From: Prauserella halophila
GTDB taxonomy: Bacteria > Actinomycetota > Actinomycetes > Mycobacteriales > Pseudonocardiaceae
Length of the DNA: 64,000 nucleotides
Direction of reading: 5' to 3'
Assembly: GCF_024171895.1 (NCBI RefSeq)
Contig: NZ_JAMTCQ010000008.1
Location: 1,178,001-1,242,000 of the forward strand
In this document: in pieces, positions 10,627 to 19,950 of the stretch
How positions within the stretch are numbered: position 1 is the stretch's first letter
Layout: every line of letters begins with the position of its first letter
Position numbers and translations under genes: made by a program
Notes under the pieces: generated by a model
Databases searched by the model: none
What the model was told of the DNA's origin: nothing
Seen by the model: the letters and a program-made list of their open reading frames with translations, nothing else

Positions 10627-11403
10627 GTGACGGGAGCCGAGCCGAACGATGCCGAGCCGAACGACAACGCGCTGGGAACGTTCCTGCGTGCTCGTCGCGA
10701 GTCCGTGCCTCCCGAGACGCTCGGCCTGCCGCACGGTCCCCGCCGCCGCACCCCGGGACTGCGCCGCGGCGAACTGGCCCAGCTGGCCGGGGTCAGCGTC
10801 GAGTACCTCACGCGCCTCGAACGCGGCGCCGACCGCAATCCGTCCCCGCACGTGCTCGCGAGTCTCGCCGACGCGCTCGGACTGGCCGCCGACGAGCACG
10901 TGCACCTGCTGCGGCTCGTCAAGAGCGGCGACGGCCCGTGCACCGCACAGCGGCCGACGCTGCGGCCCGCCGTGTACGCCCTGCTGGACGCCGTGGCCGG
11001 GACACCGGCCGTGGTGCTCAGTCGTGCCGGCGACGTCCTCGCGCGCAGCGAGGCGTTCGGCGAGCTGTGCCCCGCCGACGTCGACAACCTGCCGCGCTTC
11101 GTGTTCACCGACCCCCGTGCCCGCCAGGCTCTTCCCGACTGGGACGAGACCGCCGACGAATGGTGCGTGCGGCTGCGCGCCGCGGCCGACCTGGGCGACG
11201 GGCCTGCGCGGGCAGTCGCGGCCGACCTCGCCGCGGCCGCACCGGACACGTTCGCCGCCCGTTACGCACGAGCGACGCGGATCCCTTCCTGGACCGGCAC
11301 GGAGCGGTGGGCGACGTCCGGCGCCGCGCGCAGCTGGCGCTACGAGGCGCTGGGGATTCCCGAGACGGACGAACTCCGCCTGACCGTGTATCTGCCGGAG
11401 TAG
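10627..11403 (+). CDS. XRE-family regulator with MmyB-like ligand domain
   Basis: 258 aa from the GTG at 10627. Helix-turn-helix near residues 20-85 (GLRRGELAQLAGVSVEYLTRLERGADRNPS) followed by the MmyB-like domain, a PAS-related pocket reported to bind fatty acids (LLDAVAGTPAVVLSRAGDVLARS, LPRFVFTDPRARQALPDWDE). An upstream in-frame ATG at 10552 would overlap the reductase start and add 25 low-complexity residues, so it is less likely. Probably regulates the divergent aldo/keto reductase. Confidence 0.88.
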   Translation: MTGAEPNDAEPNDNALGTFLRARRESVPPETLGLPHGPRRRTPGLRRGELAQLAGVSVEYLTRLERGADRNPSPHVLASLADALGLAADEHVHLLRLVKSGDGPCTAQRPTLRPAVYALLDAVAGTPAVVLSRAGDVLARSEAFGELCPADVDNLPRFVFTDPRARQALPDWDETADEWCVRLRAAADLGDGPARAVAADLAAAAPDTFAARYARATRIPSWTGTERWATSGAARSWRYEALGIPETDELRLTVYLPE

Positions 11404-11472
11404 GCCATCGAACTCGCCTACCGGACGGGCGTACGCGGCACCGATCCACGCCAATCGTAGAGTCGGTGTCCC

Positions 11473-12165
11473 ATGGGGGCTGATGAACTCGATTCGAGCC
11501 TGCGAGCCGATGTCGAGACCTTGTGGAACTACCACGAGCTGCACCACCGGCCGAGGCCCTGCGAAGTCGGCATCGGCCTCGGGTCTCACGACCTCGGCGT
11601 CGCGATCCACACAGCCGAGATGTTTCAGCAGGGGATGTTTCCACGCATCGTCTTCACGGGCGCGAACGCGCCGACAACGATCGAGCGATTTCCCCGCGGG
11701 GAGGCTGTCCACTACCGGGAACACGCCATCGCGCTGGGAGTACCAACAGAGGTGATCAGCGTCGACACGGAGGCGACGAACACCAGCGAGAACATGACGA
11801 ATAGTCGACAGGTCCTGGAACGAGCCGACATCCGACCGGGCTCGGTGATGCTGATCTCTCGGCCATATCAGCAGCGGCGTGCGTACGTAACCTGCCGAAA
11901 GGTGTGGCCAGAGGTCGATGTCGTCTGCACCTCGCGCCCTCTGCCTCTGGACGACTACTTCGCTTCTATCGGCGACGTCGACCGTGTGATCAATATGCTC
12001 GTCGGCGACACGCAGCGAATTACTGAGTACGCCGCTCGCGGTTTTGCCATTGAACAAGAAATGCCGGCCGACGTTGATGCCGCCTACAACCGACTTGTCG
12101 CGGCAGGATTCACCCGTCGCCTTGTCCAGCCGCATTGGGGCCGCCGGGGTCACGACCGAGCGTGA
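11473..12165 (+). CDS. YdcF/SanA-like DUF218 protein with altered C-terminus
   Basis: 230 aa of the ElyC/SanA/YdcF family: the early GIGLGSHDLGVAIHTAEMF, then IVFTGANAPTT, the acidic VISVDTEATNTSENMTNS and VMLISRPYQQRRAY are the conserved blocks. Family members are cytosolic or membrane proteins of poorly known function, some linked to envelope integrity. Codon use is visibly less GC-rich at third positions than in the neighbours, hinting at transfer. The last dozen residues are encoded by the 90-bp repeat copied from the aldo/keto reductase gene, so the natural C-terminus was probably replaced at about 12130. Confidence 0.8.
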   Translation: MGADELDSSLRADVETLWNYHELHHRPRPCEVGIGLGSHDLGVAIHTAEMFQQGMFPRIVFTGANAPTTIERFPRGEAVHYREHAIALGVPTEVISVDTEATNTSENMTNSRQVLERADIRPGSVMLISRPYQQRRAYVTCRKVWPEVDVVCTSRPLPLDDYFASIGDVDRVINMLVGDTQRITEYAARGFAIEQEMPADVDAAYNRLVAAGFTRRLVQPHWGRRGHDRA

Positions 12166-12219
12166 ACTTGGCGACGAGGACGAACCGCTCGCGCCGGGTG
12201 AGCACCTCGCCGAGCAGGC
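12130..12219. repeat. 90-bp direct repeat, copy 2 (aldo/keto reductase fragment)
   Basis: Degenerate copy of 10301-10390. It carries a piece of a reductase gene read on the minus strand, with no intact gene around it, and supplies the 3' end of the YdcF-like reading frame. Confidence 0.85.
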
Positions 12220-12223
12220 CGGG

Positions 12224-12646
12224 TCAGAGCGCGCCCATGTCGGCCGACAGCCAGTGCTGGGGCCGCATGGTGATCACGGTGTGCTCCCCGAGGTACTGGC
12301 GCTCGAACTCGAGGAACTTCTCGGCCCGGTCGGCGGACAGGTACCGAACGGCCATCTCGACGGCCAGGTCGTGGTTGTCGTCGGAGAACTCGGCGGGGCC
12401 TTCGACGCTGACGTACCGGATCGTCGGTTCGACCCGCTGGACCATGAGACTGAACCGGCCGGCGGCGCGGATCGCACGCGCCTTGCGCGAGTCGGGACCG
12501 GTGCGGATCCACAGACTGCCGCCGGGGGCGTACTGATACCAGATCGGCACGTTCAACGGCCCCCGCTCGGCCGTTTCGGCCACCGACAGCGCACCGATGT
12601 GCGGCTGCGCCAGGAACTCTTCACGTTCTTCCACTGATAACGCCAT
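12224..12646 (-). CDS. PPOX-class flavin/F420-dependent oxidoreductase-fold protein
   Basis: 140 aa with the split beta-barrel of the pyridoxamine 5'-phosphate oxidase superfamily: NVPIWYQYAPGGSLWIRT, KARAIRAAGRFSLMVQ and IRYVSVEGPAEFS are typical. Proteins of this size in actinomycetes often bind FMN, F420 or haem; the cofactor cannot be decided here. Free-standing, between the reductase-gene fragment and the TetR gene; 60 bp separate its start from the TetR stop, on the same strand. Confidence 0.8.
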   Translation of the reverse strand: MALSVEEREEFLAQPHIGALSVAETAERGPLNVPIWYQYAPGGSLWIRTGPDSRKARAIRAAGRFSLMVQRVEPTIRYVSVEGPAEFSDDNHDLAVEMAVRYLSADRAEKFLEFERQYLGEHTVITMRPQHWLSADMGAL

Positions 12647-12706
12647 GGCCCGACGCTAACGCCGGCCACCGACATCCGCCGGGTGTGCCGTGAACGTCCG
12701 GCCGTC

Positions 12707-13363
12707 TCAGCGGCCGAGCTGCCGGCGGAACGACGCCTCGACCTCGCGGCGTTCGGGCAGCTGTTCGCGCACGATGCCCTGCAGCTGCCAGCCGCAGAAC
12801 AGCACCGACAGCGCGCGGCCGGTCCCGGCGTCGGTGTAACCGGCGAACAGGTCGGCCAGCGCGGTGTCCCATTCCTGGCTGACGTGCTGCAGCGCGGGCC
12901 GGTGCAGGGCCGCGATGTAGAGCTGGTGTTCGACGGCCGTCTGCGCCCGTGCCGGGCCCAGGTAGTGCAGGACGAGCTCGGCGAGCGCCTCGGCGAGGTC
13001 GCCGCCCGCGTCCAGTCCCGCGGCCCACGTGCGCAGGTGCTCGACGTCGTCGTCCGCGGCCTGCCGGAGCGCGCTGGCCAGCAGGTCGTCGAGTGTCTTG
13101 AAGTAGTAGGTCGTCGACCCGAGGGGCACGCCCGCAGCCGCGGCGACCCGCCGGTGCGTCAGCTTCTCGACCCCGACCTCGGCGACCACGTCGATGGCGG
13201 CGCGAGCGATCCGCTGCCGCCGGTCCGGATCGCGCTGCCCGGCCGCGCGCGCACCGTTCGACCGCGCCGGTGCCGCGCCGGGGTTGGTCGCGTCGGGGGT
13301 GGTCGCGTCGGGGGTGGTCACAGCCTCGGAATCCTCATCACTGCCGTCTCGTGTTCGGACCAC
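12707..13363 (-). CDS. TetR-family regulator, BetI-like
   Basis: 218 aa. After a 45-residue Thr/Ala/Pro-rich extension with short tandem duplications (TTPDATTPDATNPG), the TetR helix-turn-helix reads RRQRIARAAIDVVAEVGVEK and VAAAAGVPLGSTTYYFKTLDDLL; the remainder is an alpha-helical ligand domain. GTG start with AAGGTGAG upstream. Divergent from a betaine-aldehyde-dehydrogenase-like gene, so it probably represses the choline/betaine genes as BetI does; this is inference from context. Confidence 0.85.
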   Translation of the reverse strand: MVRTRDGSDEDSEAVTTPDATTPDATNPGAAPARSNGARAAGQRDPDRRQRIARAAIDVVAEVGVEKLTHRRVAAAAGVPLGSTTYYFKTLDDLLASALRQAADDDVEHLRTWAAGLDAGGDLAEALAELVLHYLGPARAQTAVEHQLYIAALHRPALQHVSQEWDTALADLFAGYTDAGTGRALSVLFCGWQLQGIVREQLPERREVEASFRRQLGR

Positions 13364-13740
13364 TCACCTTGCCATGCGGAGCCTCGAACACGATGCGACG
13401 CAGCTCACCGACGTCGCGAATGCACTGCTCGGCGGCACATTTTCCACCGCCGTCGACGGCGTACCGTCGCCATCAGTGTACAGATGTACAGGTCTGGTGT
13501 TAGTGTCCTTTCCCGGCGCCGGGTCGACGCGGGGAACACTCCGCTCCGATACCGCGCACACGCCGAGAAACCCGATTCCGGTTGCCACCTGCGCCACGAA
13601 TACAGCGCCGCAGCCCGGATGTGCCGGTCCTCGCAACACTGCCGAGGAACCGCGCGAGAAGACACGGAACCGGCCGTGGGAACACGTGAACCGGAGACCA
13701 CGACGAACACGCCGACGAACGAGAAAAGGGCGAGACGACC
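13364..13740. promoter_or_regulatory. Divergent promoter region, TetR gene / betaine operon
   Basis: 377 bp without a convincing gene. It holds the palindrome at 13477-13490 near its centre and must carry promoters for the regulator (left) and the aldehyde dehydrogenase gene (right). Confidence 0.6.
13477..13490. promoter_or_regulatory. Candidate TetR/BetI operator
   Basis: TGTACAGATGTACA: two TGTACA half-sites separated by 2 bp, in the divergent intergenic region. TetR dimers bind short palindromes of this kind. Assignment to the adjacent regulator is inferred from position. Confidence 0.5.
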
Positions 13741-15234
13741 ATGCCGCACGCCGACAATTCGGCTGCCACGCTGTTCATCGACGGCGAATGGCGAACCGCC
13801 GCGGGCGGGCAGACGAGACAGATCCACTCCCCCGCCGACGGGACGCTGGTCACCACCGTTGCCGAGGCCGGACGCTCCGACGCCGAGCAGGCCGTTGCCG
13901 CCGCACGCCGCACCTTCGACGACGGCGTGTGGTCGTCGAGCTCGGCGTGGGACCGCGGCGACCTGCTGCTGCGCGTCGCCGACATCCTGGTGCGCGACAA
14001 GGCCGAGTTCGCCCGCGCGGAATCGCTCGACACCGGAAAACGGCTCGTCGAGAGCGAATTCGACATGGACGACATCGCCGCGTGCTTCCGGTATTTCGGC
14101 AAGCTCGCCGGCACCGATTCCGGACGCGTCGTCGACACCGGCACGCCCGACGCGATCAGCCGCGTGCAGTACGAGCCCGTCGGGGTGTGCGGCATGATCA
14201 CGCCGTGGAACTTCCCACTGCTGCAGGTGGCGTGGAAGGTGGCGCCCGCGATCGCCGCCGGTGACACGTTCGTGCTCAAGCCCAGCGAACTGACGCCGAG
14301 CACGGCGATCCTGCTGATGCGCGCGCTCGCCGAGGCCGGACTGCCCGCAGGCGTCGGAAACCTGGTGCTGGGCACGGGCGCCGAGGTCGGCAGCGTGCTG
14401 GCCGAGCACCCGGACGTCGACCTCGTCTCGTTCACCGGCGGGCTCCACACGGGCCGCACGATCTCCGCGCTGGCGGCGCCGACGGTGAAGAAGGTCGCGC
14501 TCGAACTCGGTGGCAAGAACCCGAACGTCGTGTTCGCCGACGCCAACTTCGACACGGCCGTCGATTTCGCACTGACCGCCATCTTCCTGCACTCCGGGCA
14601 GGTGTGCTCCGCGGGTGCGCGCCTGATCGTGCAGGACGAACTGCACGACGCGCTCGTCGACGAGATCGTGCGCAAGGCCGAGCAGATCCGGATCGGCGGT
14701 CCGTTCGACGACGACGCCGAGACCGGCCCGCTGATCTCGGCAGGCCACCTGCACAAGGTCGAGGAGTACGTCGCGACGTCGGTCGCCGAGGGCGCCGTGC
14801 TGCGCACCGGGGGCGCCCGACCGGACGGCGAGCGCTACGCGGCCGGCCACTTCTACCTGCCGACCGTGCTCGACGAGGTGCAGCAGGGGTCGCATGCCGT
14901 CACCGAGGAGTCGTTCGGGCCGGTGCTGACCGTCGAGCGGTTCACCGACGAGGACGACGCCGTGCGGATCGCCAACGACACGCACTACGGCCTCGCGGGC
15001 GCCGTGTTCACCGGCGAGGCGGCGAAGGCCCAGCGCGTGGCGAACCGGCTGCGCCACGGCACCGTCTGGATCAACGACTTCCACCCGTACCTGCCGCAGG
15101 CCGAGTGGGGCGGGTTCAAGCAGTCCGGCATCGGCCGCGAGCTCGGCCGCGGCGGCCTGGGCGAGTACCAGGAAGCCAAGCACGTCTACCAGAATCTGCG
15201 GCCCGGCCCGCAGCACTGGTTCTCCGGCGAATAA
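13741..15234 (+). CDS. betB: Aldehyde dehydrogenase, probable betaine aldehyde dehydrogenase
   Basis: 497-aa NAD(P)+-dependent aldehyde dehydrogenase. VGVCGMITPWNFPLLQVAWK is the cofactor-binding start, ALELGGKNPNVVF carries the general-base glutamate and HSGQVCSAGARL the nucleophilic cysteine. Betaine aldehyde is the likely substrate because a choline-dehydrogenase-like GMC oxidoreductase and a TetR gene are in the same cluster, giving choline to betaine aldehyde to glycine betaine (osmoprotection or choline catabolism). Other aldehydes are possible. Confidence 0.88.
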   Translation: MPHADNSAATLFIDGEWRTAAGGQTRQIHSPADGTLVTTVAEAGRSDAEQAVAAARRTFDDGVWSSSSAWDRGDLLLRVADILVRDKAEFARAESLDTGKRLVESEFDMDDIAACFRYFGKLAGTDSGRVVDTGTPDAISRVQYEPVGVCGMITPWNFPLLQVAWKVAPAIAAGDTFVLKPSELTPSTAILLMRALAEAGLPAGVGNLVLGTGAEVGSVLAEHPDVDLVSFTGGLHTGRTISALAAPTVKKVALELGGKNPNVVFADANFDTAVDFALTAIFLHSGQVCSAGARLIVQDELHDALVDEIVRKAEQIRIGGPFDDDAETGPLISAGHLHKVEEYVATSVAEGAVLRTGGARPDGERYAAGHFYLPTVLDEVQQGSHAVTEESFGPVLTVERFTDEDDAVRIANDTHYGLAGAVFTGEAAKAQRVANRLRHGTVWINDFHPYLPQAEWGGFKQSGIGRELGRGGLGEYQEAKHVYQNLRPGPQHWFSGE

Positions 15235-15351
15235 GCCGGAATCACGGCGCGGATATTCTCGCGCGCATTTCGCACTACGCAGGAAACGACCACCCGGGAG
15301 AAGTGTGCCCGCACATCGGCGGGCGCATGATCCGGGAAAGGAGTTCGGGGC

Positions 15352-16941
15352 ATGAGTGCGCCCAACCACGACGCCGGACTCGACGAGTTCGGTTACACCA
15401 ACAAACTGAAACGCAGCCTCGGCGGATTCCACACGTTCGCCGCCGGGATCAGCTACATCTCGGTGCTCACCGGCACCTTCCAACTGTCCTACTTCGGACT
15501 CGGCCTCGGCGGTCCCGCCTACTGGTGGTCCTGGCCGATCGTGTTCGTCGGGCAGTTGCTGGTGGCGTTGAGTTTCGCCGAGCTGGCCTCGCGCTATCCC
15601 ATCGCGGGTTCGGTCTACAACTGGGCGAAGAAGCTCGGCGGCCGCCACGTCGGCTGGCTCGCAGGCTGGATGATGCTGCTGGCCTCGATCGTGTCGATCG
15701 CGGCGACGGCGCTGGCGTACCAGAACACGCTGCCGCAGATCTGGGAGGGATTCCAGTTCATCGGCGACGGCAGCAACTCCACGGACGCGGCCGTCAACGG
15801 CATCGTGCTGGCGATGCCGTTGATCCTGTTCACCACGCTCGTCAACGCCTACGGCGTGCGGCTCATGGCGCGGATCAACAGCACGGGCGTGTTCATCGAA
15901 CTGGTCGCCGCGGTGGCGCTGATCGTCGCGCTGGCGCTGGTCATGGTGAATCCGCCGACCGTCGTGTTCGAGACGGGCGGCACCGAGGCCGCACACGGCG
16001 GCAGCTACCTGACGACGTTCCTCGTCGCCGGTATCGCCTCGTCGTACGTGATGTACGGCTTCGACACCGCGGCCTCGCTCGGCGAGGAGTCGATCGACCC
16101 GCACCGCAACGCGCCGAAGGCGATCCTGCGGGCGCTGATCGCCTCGTTCCTGCTCGGCGGCCTGATCCTGCTGTTCGGCATGATGGCGATCCGCGACCTC
16201 GACGCCCCCGAACTCGGCGTCTCCGGGCTGCAGTTCGTGCTCAATGACGCGCTCGGCCCGTTCATCGGCAGGCTGTTCCTGCTGGGCATCTTCGTGGCGA
16301 TCACCGTGTGCGTGCTGGCGGTGCACACCGCCGCGATCCGCATCATGTTCGCGATGGCGCGCGACAACGCACTTCCCGGCGGCAAGCGGCTCGCCCGGGT
16401 CAGCCCACGGTTCCAGACGCCGGTGCTGCCCGCCGTGTTCATCGGCGTGCTCGCCGTGGTGCTGCTGCTGGTCAACATCGGCAGGCCGCAGATCTTCACC
16501 GCGGTGACGTCACTGGCGATCATCCTCATCTACATCTCGTACCTGCTGGTCACGATCCCGATGCTGGTCGCGCGCCTGCGCGGGAAGTGGAAGCCGACGA
16601 AGGAGGGGGGACGGTTCAGCCTCGGCAAGCTCGGCCTGCCGATCAACGTCCTCGCCGTCGTGTGGGGCCTGGGCATGACGATCAACCTGGCGTGGCCGCG
16701 CACCGAGGTGTACAACGCCGAACCGCCGCACCACTGGTACCTGCAGTACAGCGCCCTGTTGTTCGTCGGAATCGCGGCCGTCGGCGGATTCGCGTACTAC
16801 TGGTTCGTCCAGCGGCACAAGGTCGGCGTGCTGGCCGATCACGCCGCGCCCGACGCGTCCGAGTCGGACTCGGCCACGCCGGAATCCGACGACGACCCGA
16901 CCGAGCCGGCAGCAGACCGCGAAGCCTCGAGCCTCGCCTGA
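15352..16941 (+). CDS. APC-superfamily permease (amino acid/polyamine/choline type)
   Basis: 529 aa with about 12 hydrophobic segments; starts with the typical DEFGYTNKLKRSLGGFHTFA and contains GFDTAASLGEESIDPHRNAP, a conserved loop of the amino acid-polyamine-organocation family. A strongly acidic tail (residues about 500-529, Asp/Glu/Ser-rich) ends the protein. Lying between betB-like and betA-like genes, it probably imports choline or a related amine, although BCCT or ABC systems are more usual for that. GGAAAGGAG lies upstream of the ATG. Confidence 0.85.
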   Translation: MSAPNHDAGLDEFGYTNKLKRSLGGFHTFAAGISYISVLTGTFQLSYFGLGLGGPAYWWSWPIVFVGQLLVALSFAELASRYPIAGSVYNWAKKLGGRHVGWLAGWMMLLASIVSIAATALAYQNTLPQIWEGFQFIGDGSNSTDAAVNGIVLAMPLILFTTLVNAYGVRLMARINSTGVFIELVAAVALIVALALVMVNPPTVVFETGGTEAAHGGSYLTTFLVAGIASSYVMYGFDTAASLGEESIDPHRNAPKAILRALIASFLLGGLILLFGMMAIRDLDAPELGVSGLQFVLNDALGPFIGRLFLLGIFVAITVCVLAVHTAAIRIMFAMARDNALPGGKRLARVSPRFQTPVLPAVFIGVLAVVLLLVNIGRPQIFTAVTSLAIILIYISYLLVTIPMLVARLRGKWKPTKEGGRFSLGKLGLPINVLAVVWGLGMTINLAWPRTEVYNAEPPHHWYLQYSALLFVGIAAVGGFAYYWFVQRHKVGVLADHAAPDASESDSATPESDDDPTEPAADREASSLA

Positions 16942-16958
16942 GCCAGGAGGGAATTCCC

Positions 16959-18500
16959 ATGACCGATCAGTTCGACTACGTCGTGGTGGGCGGTGGCAGC
17001 GCGGGCGCGGCGGTCGCGTCCCGGCTGTCCGAGGACCCCGACGTCACGGTGTGCCTGCTCGAAGCCGGGCCGTCCGATGTGGGCGACCGCAACGTCCTCG
17101 AGCTCAAGCGCTGGATGGCGCTGCTCGAATCCGGCTACGACTGGGACTACCTCATCGAGCCGCAGGAATCGGGCAACTCCTTCATGCGCCACGCCCGCGC
17201 CCGGGTGCTGGGCGGCTGTTCGTCGCACAACTCGTGCATCGCGTTCTGGGCCCCGGCCGAGGACCTCGACGAATGGGAGTCGATGGGCCTGCCCGGCTGG
17301 GGCTCCAAGGACGTCTTCCCGCTGTACCAGCGCCTGGAGACCAACGACGGCCCCGGTGAGCACCACGGCCGCAGCGGTCCGGTGACCATCCGCAGCGTCC
17401 CGCCGAACGACCCGTGCGGCGCGGCGATGCTGGAAGCGTGCGAGCAGCAGGGCATTCCGACCACGGAGTTCAACTCCGGCACGACGGTGACCCACGGGGC
17501 GAACTGGTTCCAGATCAACGCCCGTGAGGACGGGACGCGGTCCTCGTCGTCTGTGTCCTACCTGCACCCGGTCATGAACCGGCCGAACCTGCAGATCCGC
17601 ACGGGCGCGTGGGCCAGGAAGATCATCTTCGACGGCACCCGCGCCACCGGCGTGCAGTACCTCGACGAGGACCAGATCCACACGCGCACCGTCACCGCAG
17701 GCCGCGAGGTTGTGCTCTCGACCGGTGCGATCGACACGCCGAAGCTGCTCATGTTGTCGGGCATCGGCCCGGCCGAGCACCTGCGGGAGTTCGGTCTCGA
17801 CGTCCTCGTCGACTCCCCCGGCGTCGGCGCCACGTTGCAGGACCACCCCGAGGGCGTGATCAGCTGGGACGCCAAGCAGCCGATGGTCTCGGATTCGACG
17901 CAGTGGTGGGAGATCGGCATCTTCACCCGGACCACCGACGACCTCGACCGGCCGGACCTGATGTTCCACTACGGCTCGGTGCCGTTCGACATGCACACGG
18001 TGCGGCAGGGATACCCGACCTCGGAGAACGCGTTCTGCCTGACGCCGAACGTCACGCGGGCCCGTTCGAGCGGCACGGTGCGGCTGCGCAGCCGCGACTT
18101 CCGTGACAAGCCCGCCGTCGACCCGAAGTACTTCACGCATCCGCACGACATGCGCGTGATGACCGAGGGCATCAAGCTGGCGCGCCGGATCGCCGAACAG
18201 CCCGCGATGCGCGACTGGGCCGGCGCCGAGCTCTTCCCCGGGCCGGACGTACGCACCGACGACGAGATCGCCGACTACATCCGGCGCACCCACAACACGG
18301 TCTACCACCCCGCGGCGTCCGTCCCGATGGGCGCCGAGGCCGACAAGCCGCTGGACGAGCGGCTGCGGGTGAAGGGCGTCCACGGGCTGCGCGTGGCGGA
18401 CGCCTCGGCCATGCCGCTGCTCGTGGCGGTGAACCCGAACATCACCACGATGGCCATCGGCGAGAAGTGCTCCGACATGCTCAAGGCCGACAACGCCTGA
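16959..18500 (+). CDS. betA: GMC-family choline dehydrogenase-like flavoprotein
   Basis: 513 aa. FAD-binding DYVVVGGGSAGAAVASRLSE at the N-terminus, GMC signatures ARVLGGCSSHNS and TGAIDTPKLLMLSGIGP, and the C-terminal active-site region with HPAASVPMG and VAVNPNITTMAIGE (His and Asn). Such enzymes oxidise choline to betaine aldehyde, which the adjacent dehydrogenase could finish. AGGAGGG precedes the ATG. Another primary alcohol as substrate cannot be excluded. Confidence 0.87.
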   Translation: MTDQFDYVVVGGGSAGAAVASRLSEDPDVTVCLLEAGPSDVGDRNVLELKRWMALLESGYDWDYLIEPQESGNSFMRHARARVLGGCSSHNSCIAFWAPAEDLDEWESMGLPGWGSKDVFPLYQRLETNDGPGEHHGRSGPVTIRSVPPNDPCGAAMLEACEQQGIPTTEFNSGTTVTHGANWFQINAREDGTRSSSSVSYLHPVMNRPNLQIRTGAWARKIIFDGTRATGVQYLDEDQIHTRTVTAGREVVLSTGAIDTPKLLMLSGIGPAEHLREFGLDVLVDSPGVGATLQDHPEGVISWDAKQPMVSDSTQWWEIGIFTRTTDDLDRPDLMFHYGSVPFDMHTVRQGYPTSENAFCLTPNVTRARSSGTVRLRSRDFRDKPAVDPKYFTHPHDMRVMTEGIKLARRIAEQPAMRDWAGAELFPGPDVRTDDEIADYIRRTHNTVYHPAASVPMGAEADKPLDERLRVKGVHGLRVADASAMPLLVAVNPNITTMAIGEKCSDMLKADNA

Positions 18501-18523
18501 CCGCGAGCAGGTCCGGCCGTCCG

Positions 18524-18564
18524 CTGCGGGCCCCTCCCGGTCCCGATCCGGGAGGGGCCCGCAG
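18524..18564 (+). terminator. Terminator after betaine operon
   Basis: Perfect 17-bp GC-rich stem (18524-18540 with 18548-18564) and 7-nt loop, 23 bp after the betA stop. The rest of 18501-18735 shows no gene. Confidence 0.8.
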
Positions 18565-18735
18565 AAGCCGGACGACAGATCGATTCCCGCTTCCACCTCC
18601 CCGCTACGACTCTCTTCTCGGAAACGGCCGGACACGTTCACGTGATTCGGAAGGTGCCGATAGTCAGGAAGCACGACCTCAGCCGAGAAATGTCGACCAA
18701 CATCAGCCGATCGCCGGAGACAACGAACCGCACTG

Positions 18736-19863
18736 CTACTCGGGTAGCGGACACGACCATGCCGGTCGTACCGGGTCGTCGAGCCACACCGTCTGCGCTT
18801 CGGCGGTCACGGTGAGCCCGAATCGTTCCCAGGACGGCTGTCCGAGGTCCTCCCACAGCGCGTACGCCCGCTCCACCTCGTCCCACAGGCGATGCGGGCC
18901 GGACTGCTCGCATTCCCGAGTCCCGTCCTCGCCGTCCAGCGACACCGTGGCGCGCGACCCGTCCGGCGCGGTGAACAACGCCGCCGTCGGCGTGTACCGC
19001 GTGTCGAGGGCGAATCCGTAGGTCGTTCCCTCCGGCAGGCTCAGCGAGGCGAGGAACCACGGCACCGATTCCTCCCACGCCTTCGGCGGCACCCCCGTCA
19101 CCCCCGTGACCGTGGACGACGTGTCCACCTCCACCGGGGCCGTCGGCGGCTCGACACGGCTGGGGTGGCGCATCGACATGAACGCCGCGTACCCGCCGTC
19201 GAACCGACCCTCGGCGACGCGGCCGTCGCGCTGCAGCAGCACCAGGTTCCCCGCAGCCGTACCGATCTTGAGGTCGGCGAGGATCAGCCCGCCCTCGCGT
19301 ACTTGCTGCACCCACGCGTACGGGATGCTCGCCACGGCCACCGTCGCTTCGATGCGGTCGTAGGGTGCACCCGCGGGAAGCCCGAGCACACCGTCGCGCG
19401 TGGCCAGCGTCGGGGCGAACCCCAGCGAGGCGAGCCGTTCCCGAGCGGTATCCACGTAATCGATGTCGACGCTGTAGACGTTGTCGTCGCCGAGCACCGA
19501 GCACAGAACGGCCGCGTTGTATCCGGTTCCGGTGCCGATCTCCAGCACCCGATCACCACGGTGGATGTCCAGCAGCTCCAGCATCCGCGCCATCAGGCCG
19601 GGCATCGAGGACGACGACACGCCCCGCCCGTGCTCGTCCACGGCGGTGAACAGCGCACGGTTGGCATACACCGCGTCCAGCCCCTCAGGGCTGTCGGTGC
19701 GGACCGTGACCCACGTGCCGGTGCCGTCCTGCTGGTAATACTCCGGCACGAACACATGGCGCGGCACCACGCGGAACGCCTCCTGCCACTGCGGCGAACG
19801 CACCTTGCCCGCCTCGTTCAGCTCATCCACGAGCCGCGCGGCACGTGATGTCCAGTCACTCAT
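18736..19863 (-). CDS. Protein-L-isoaspartate O-methyltransferase-like SAM methyltransferase
   Basis: 375 aa. Residues about 1-215 match the PIMT fold: FRVVPRHVFVPEYYQ, then the SAM motif RVLEIGTGTGYNAAVLCSVL and the later EGGLILADLKIG. A second domain of about 150 residues, ending in a Trp-rich stretch, is typical of the two-domain PIMT-like enzymes that accompany actinomycete RiPP or DUF397 loci. True repair PIMTs are about 210 aa, so the target is probably a dedicated peptide or protein. It diverges from a DUF397 gene. Confidence 0.82.
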   Translation of the reverse strand: MSDWTSRAARLVDELNEAGKVRSPQWQEAFRVVPRHVFVPEYYQQDGTGTWVTVRTDSPEGLDAVYANRALFTAVDEHGRGVSSSSMPGLMARMLELLDIHRGDRVLEIGTGTGYNAAVLCSVLGDDNVYSVDIDYVDTARERLASLGFAPTLATRDGVLGLPAGAPYDRIEATVAVASIPYAWVQQVREGGLILADLKIGTAAGNLVLLQRDGRVAEGRFDGGYAAFMSMRHPSRVEPPTAPVEVDTSSTVTGVTGVPPKAWEESVPWFLASLSLPEGTTYGFALDTRYTPTAALFTAPDGSRATVSLDGEDGTRECEQSGPHRLWDEVERAYALWEDLGQPSWERFGLTVTAEAQTVWLDDPVRPAWSCPLPE

Positions 19864-19950
19864 GCGTGGCTCCAGCAGCGAGTAGGTTGGCGAGCTCGCC
19901 GGTCAGGCTCACCCCGTCGAGGCCGTACTTTTGCCAATACTTGACCTGTC

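Noticed and set aside
12130-12219. A second aldo/keto reductase gene
   Set aside because: Only 90 bp of homology exists; no start, stop or further reductase sequence lies around it.
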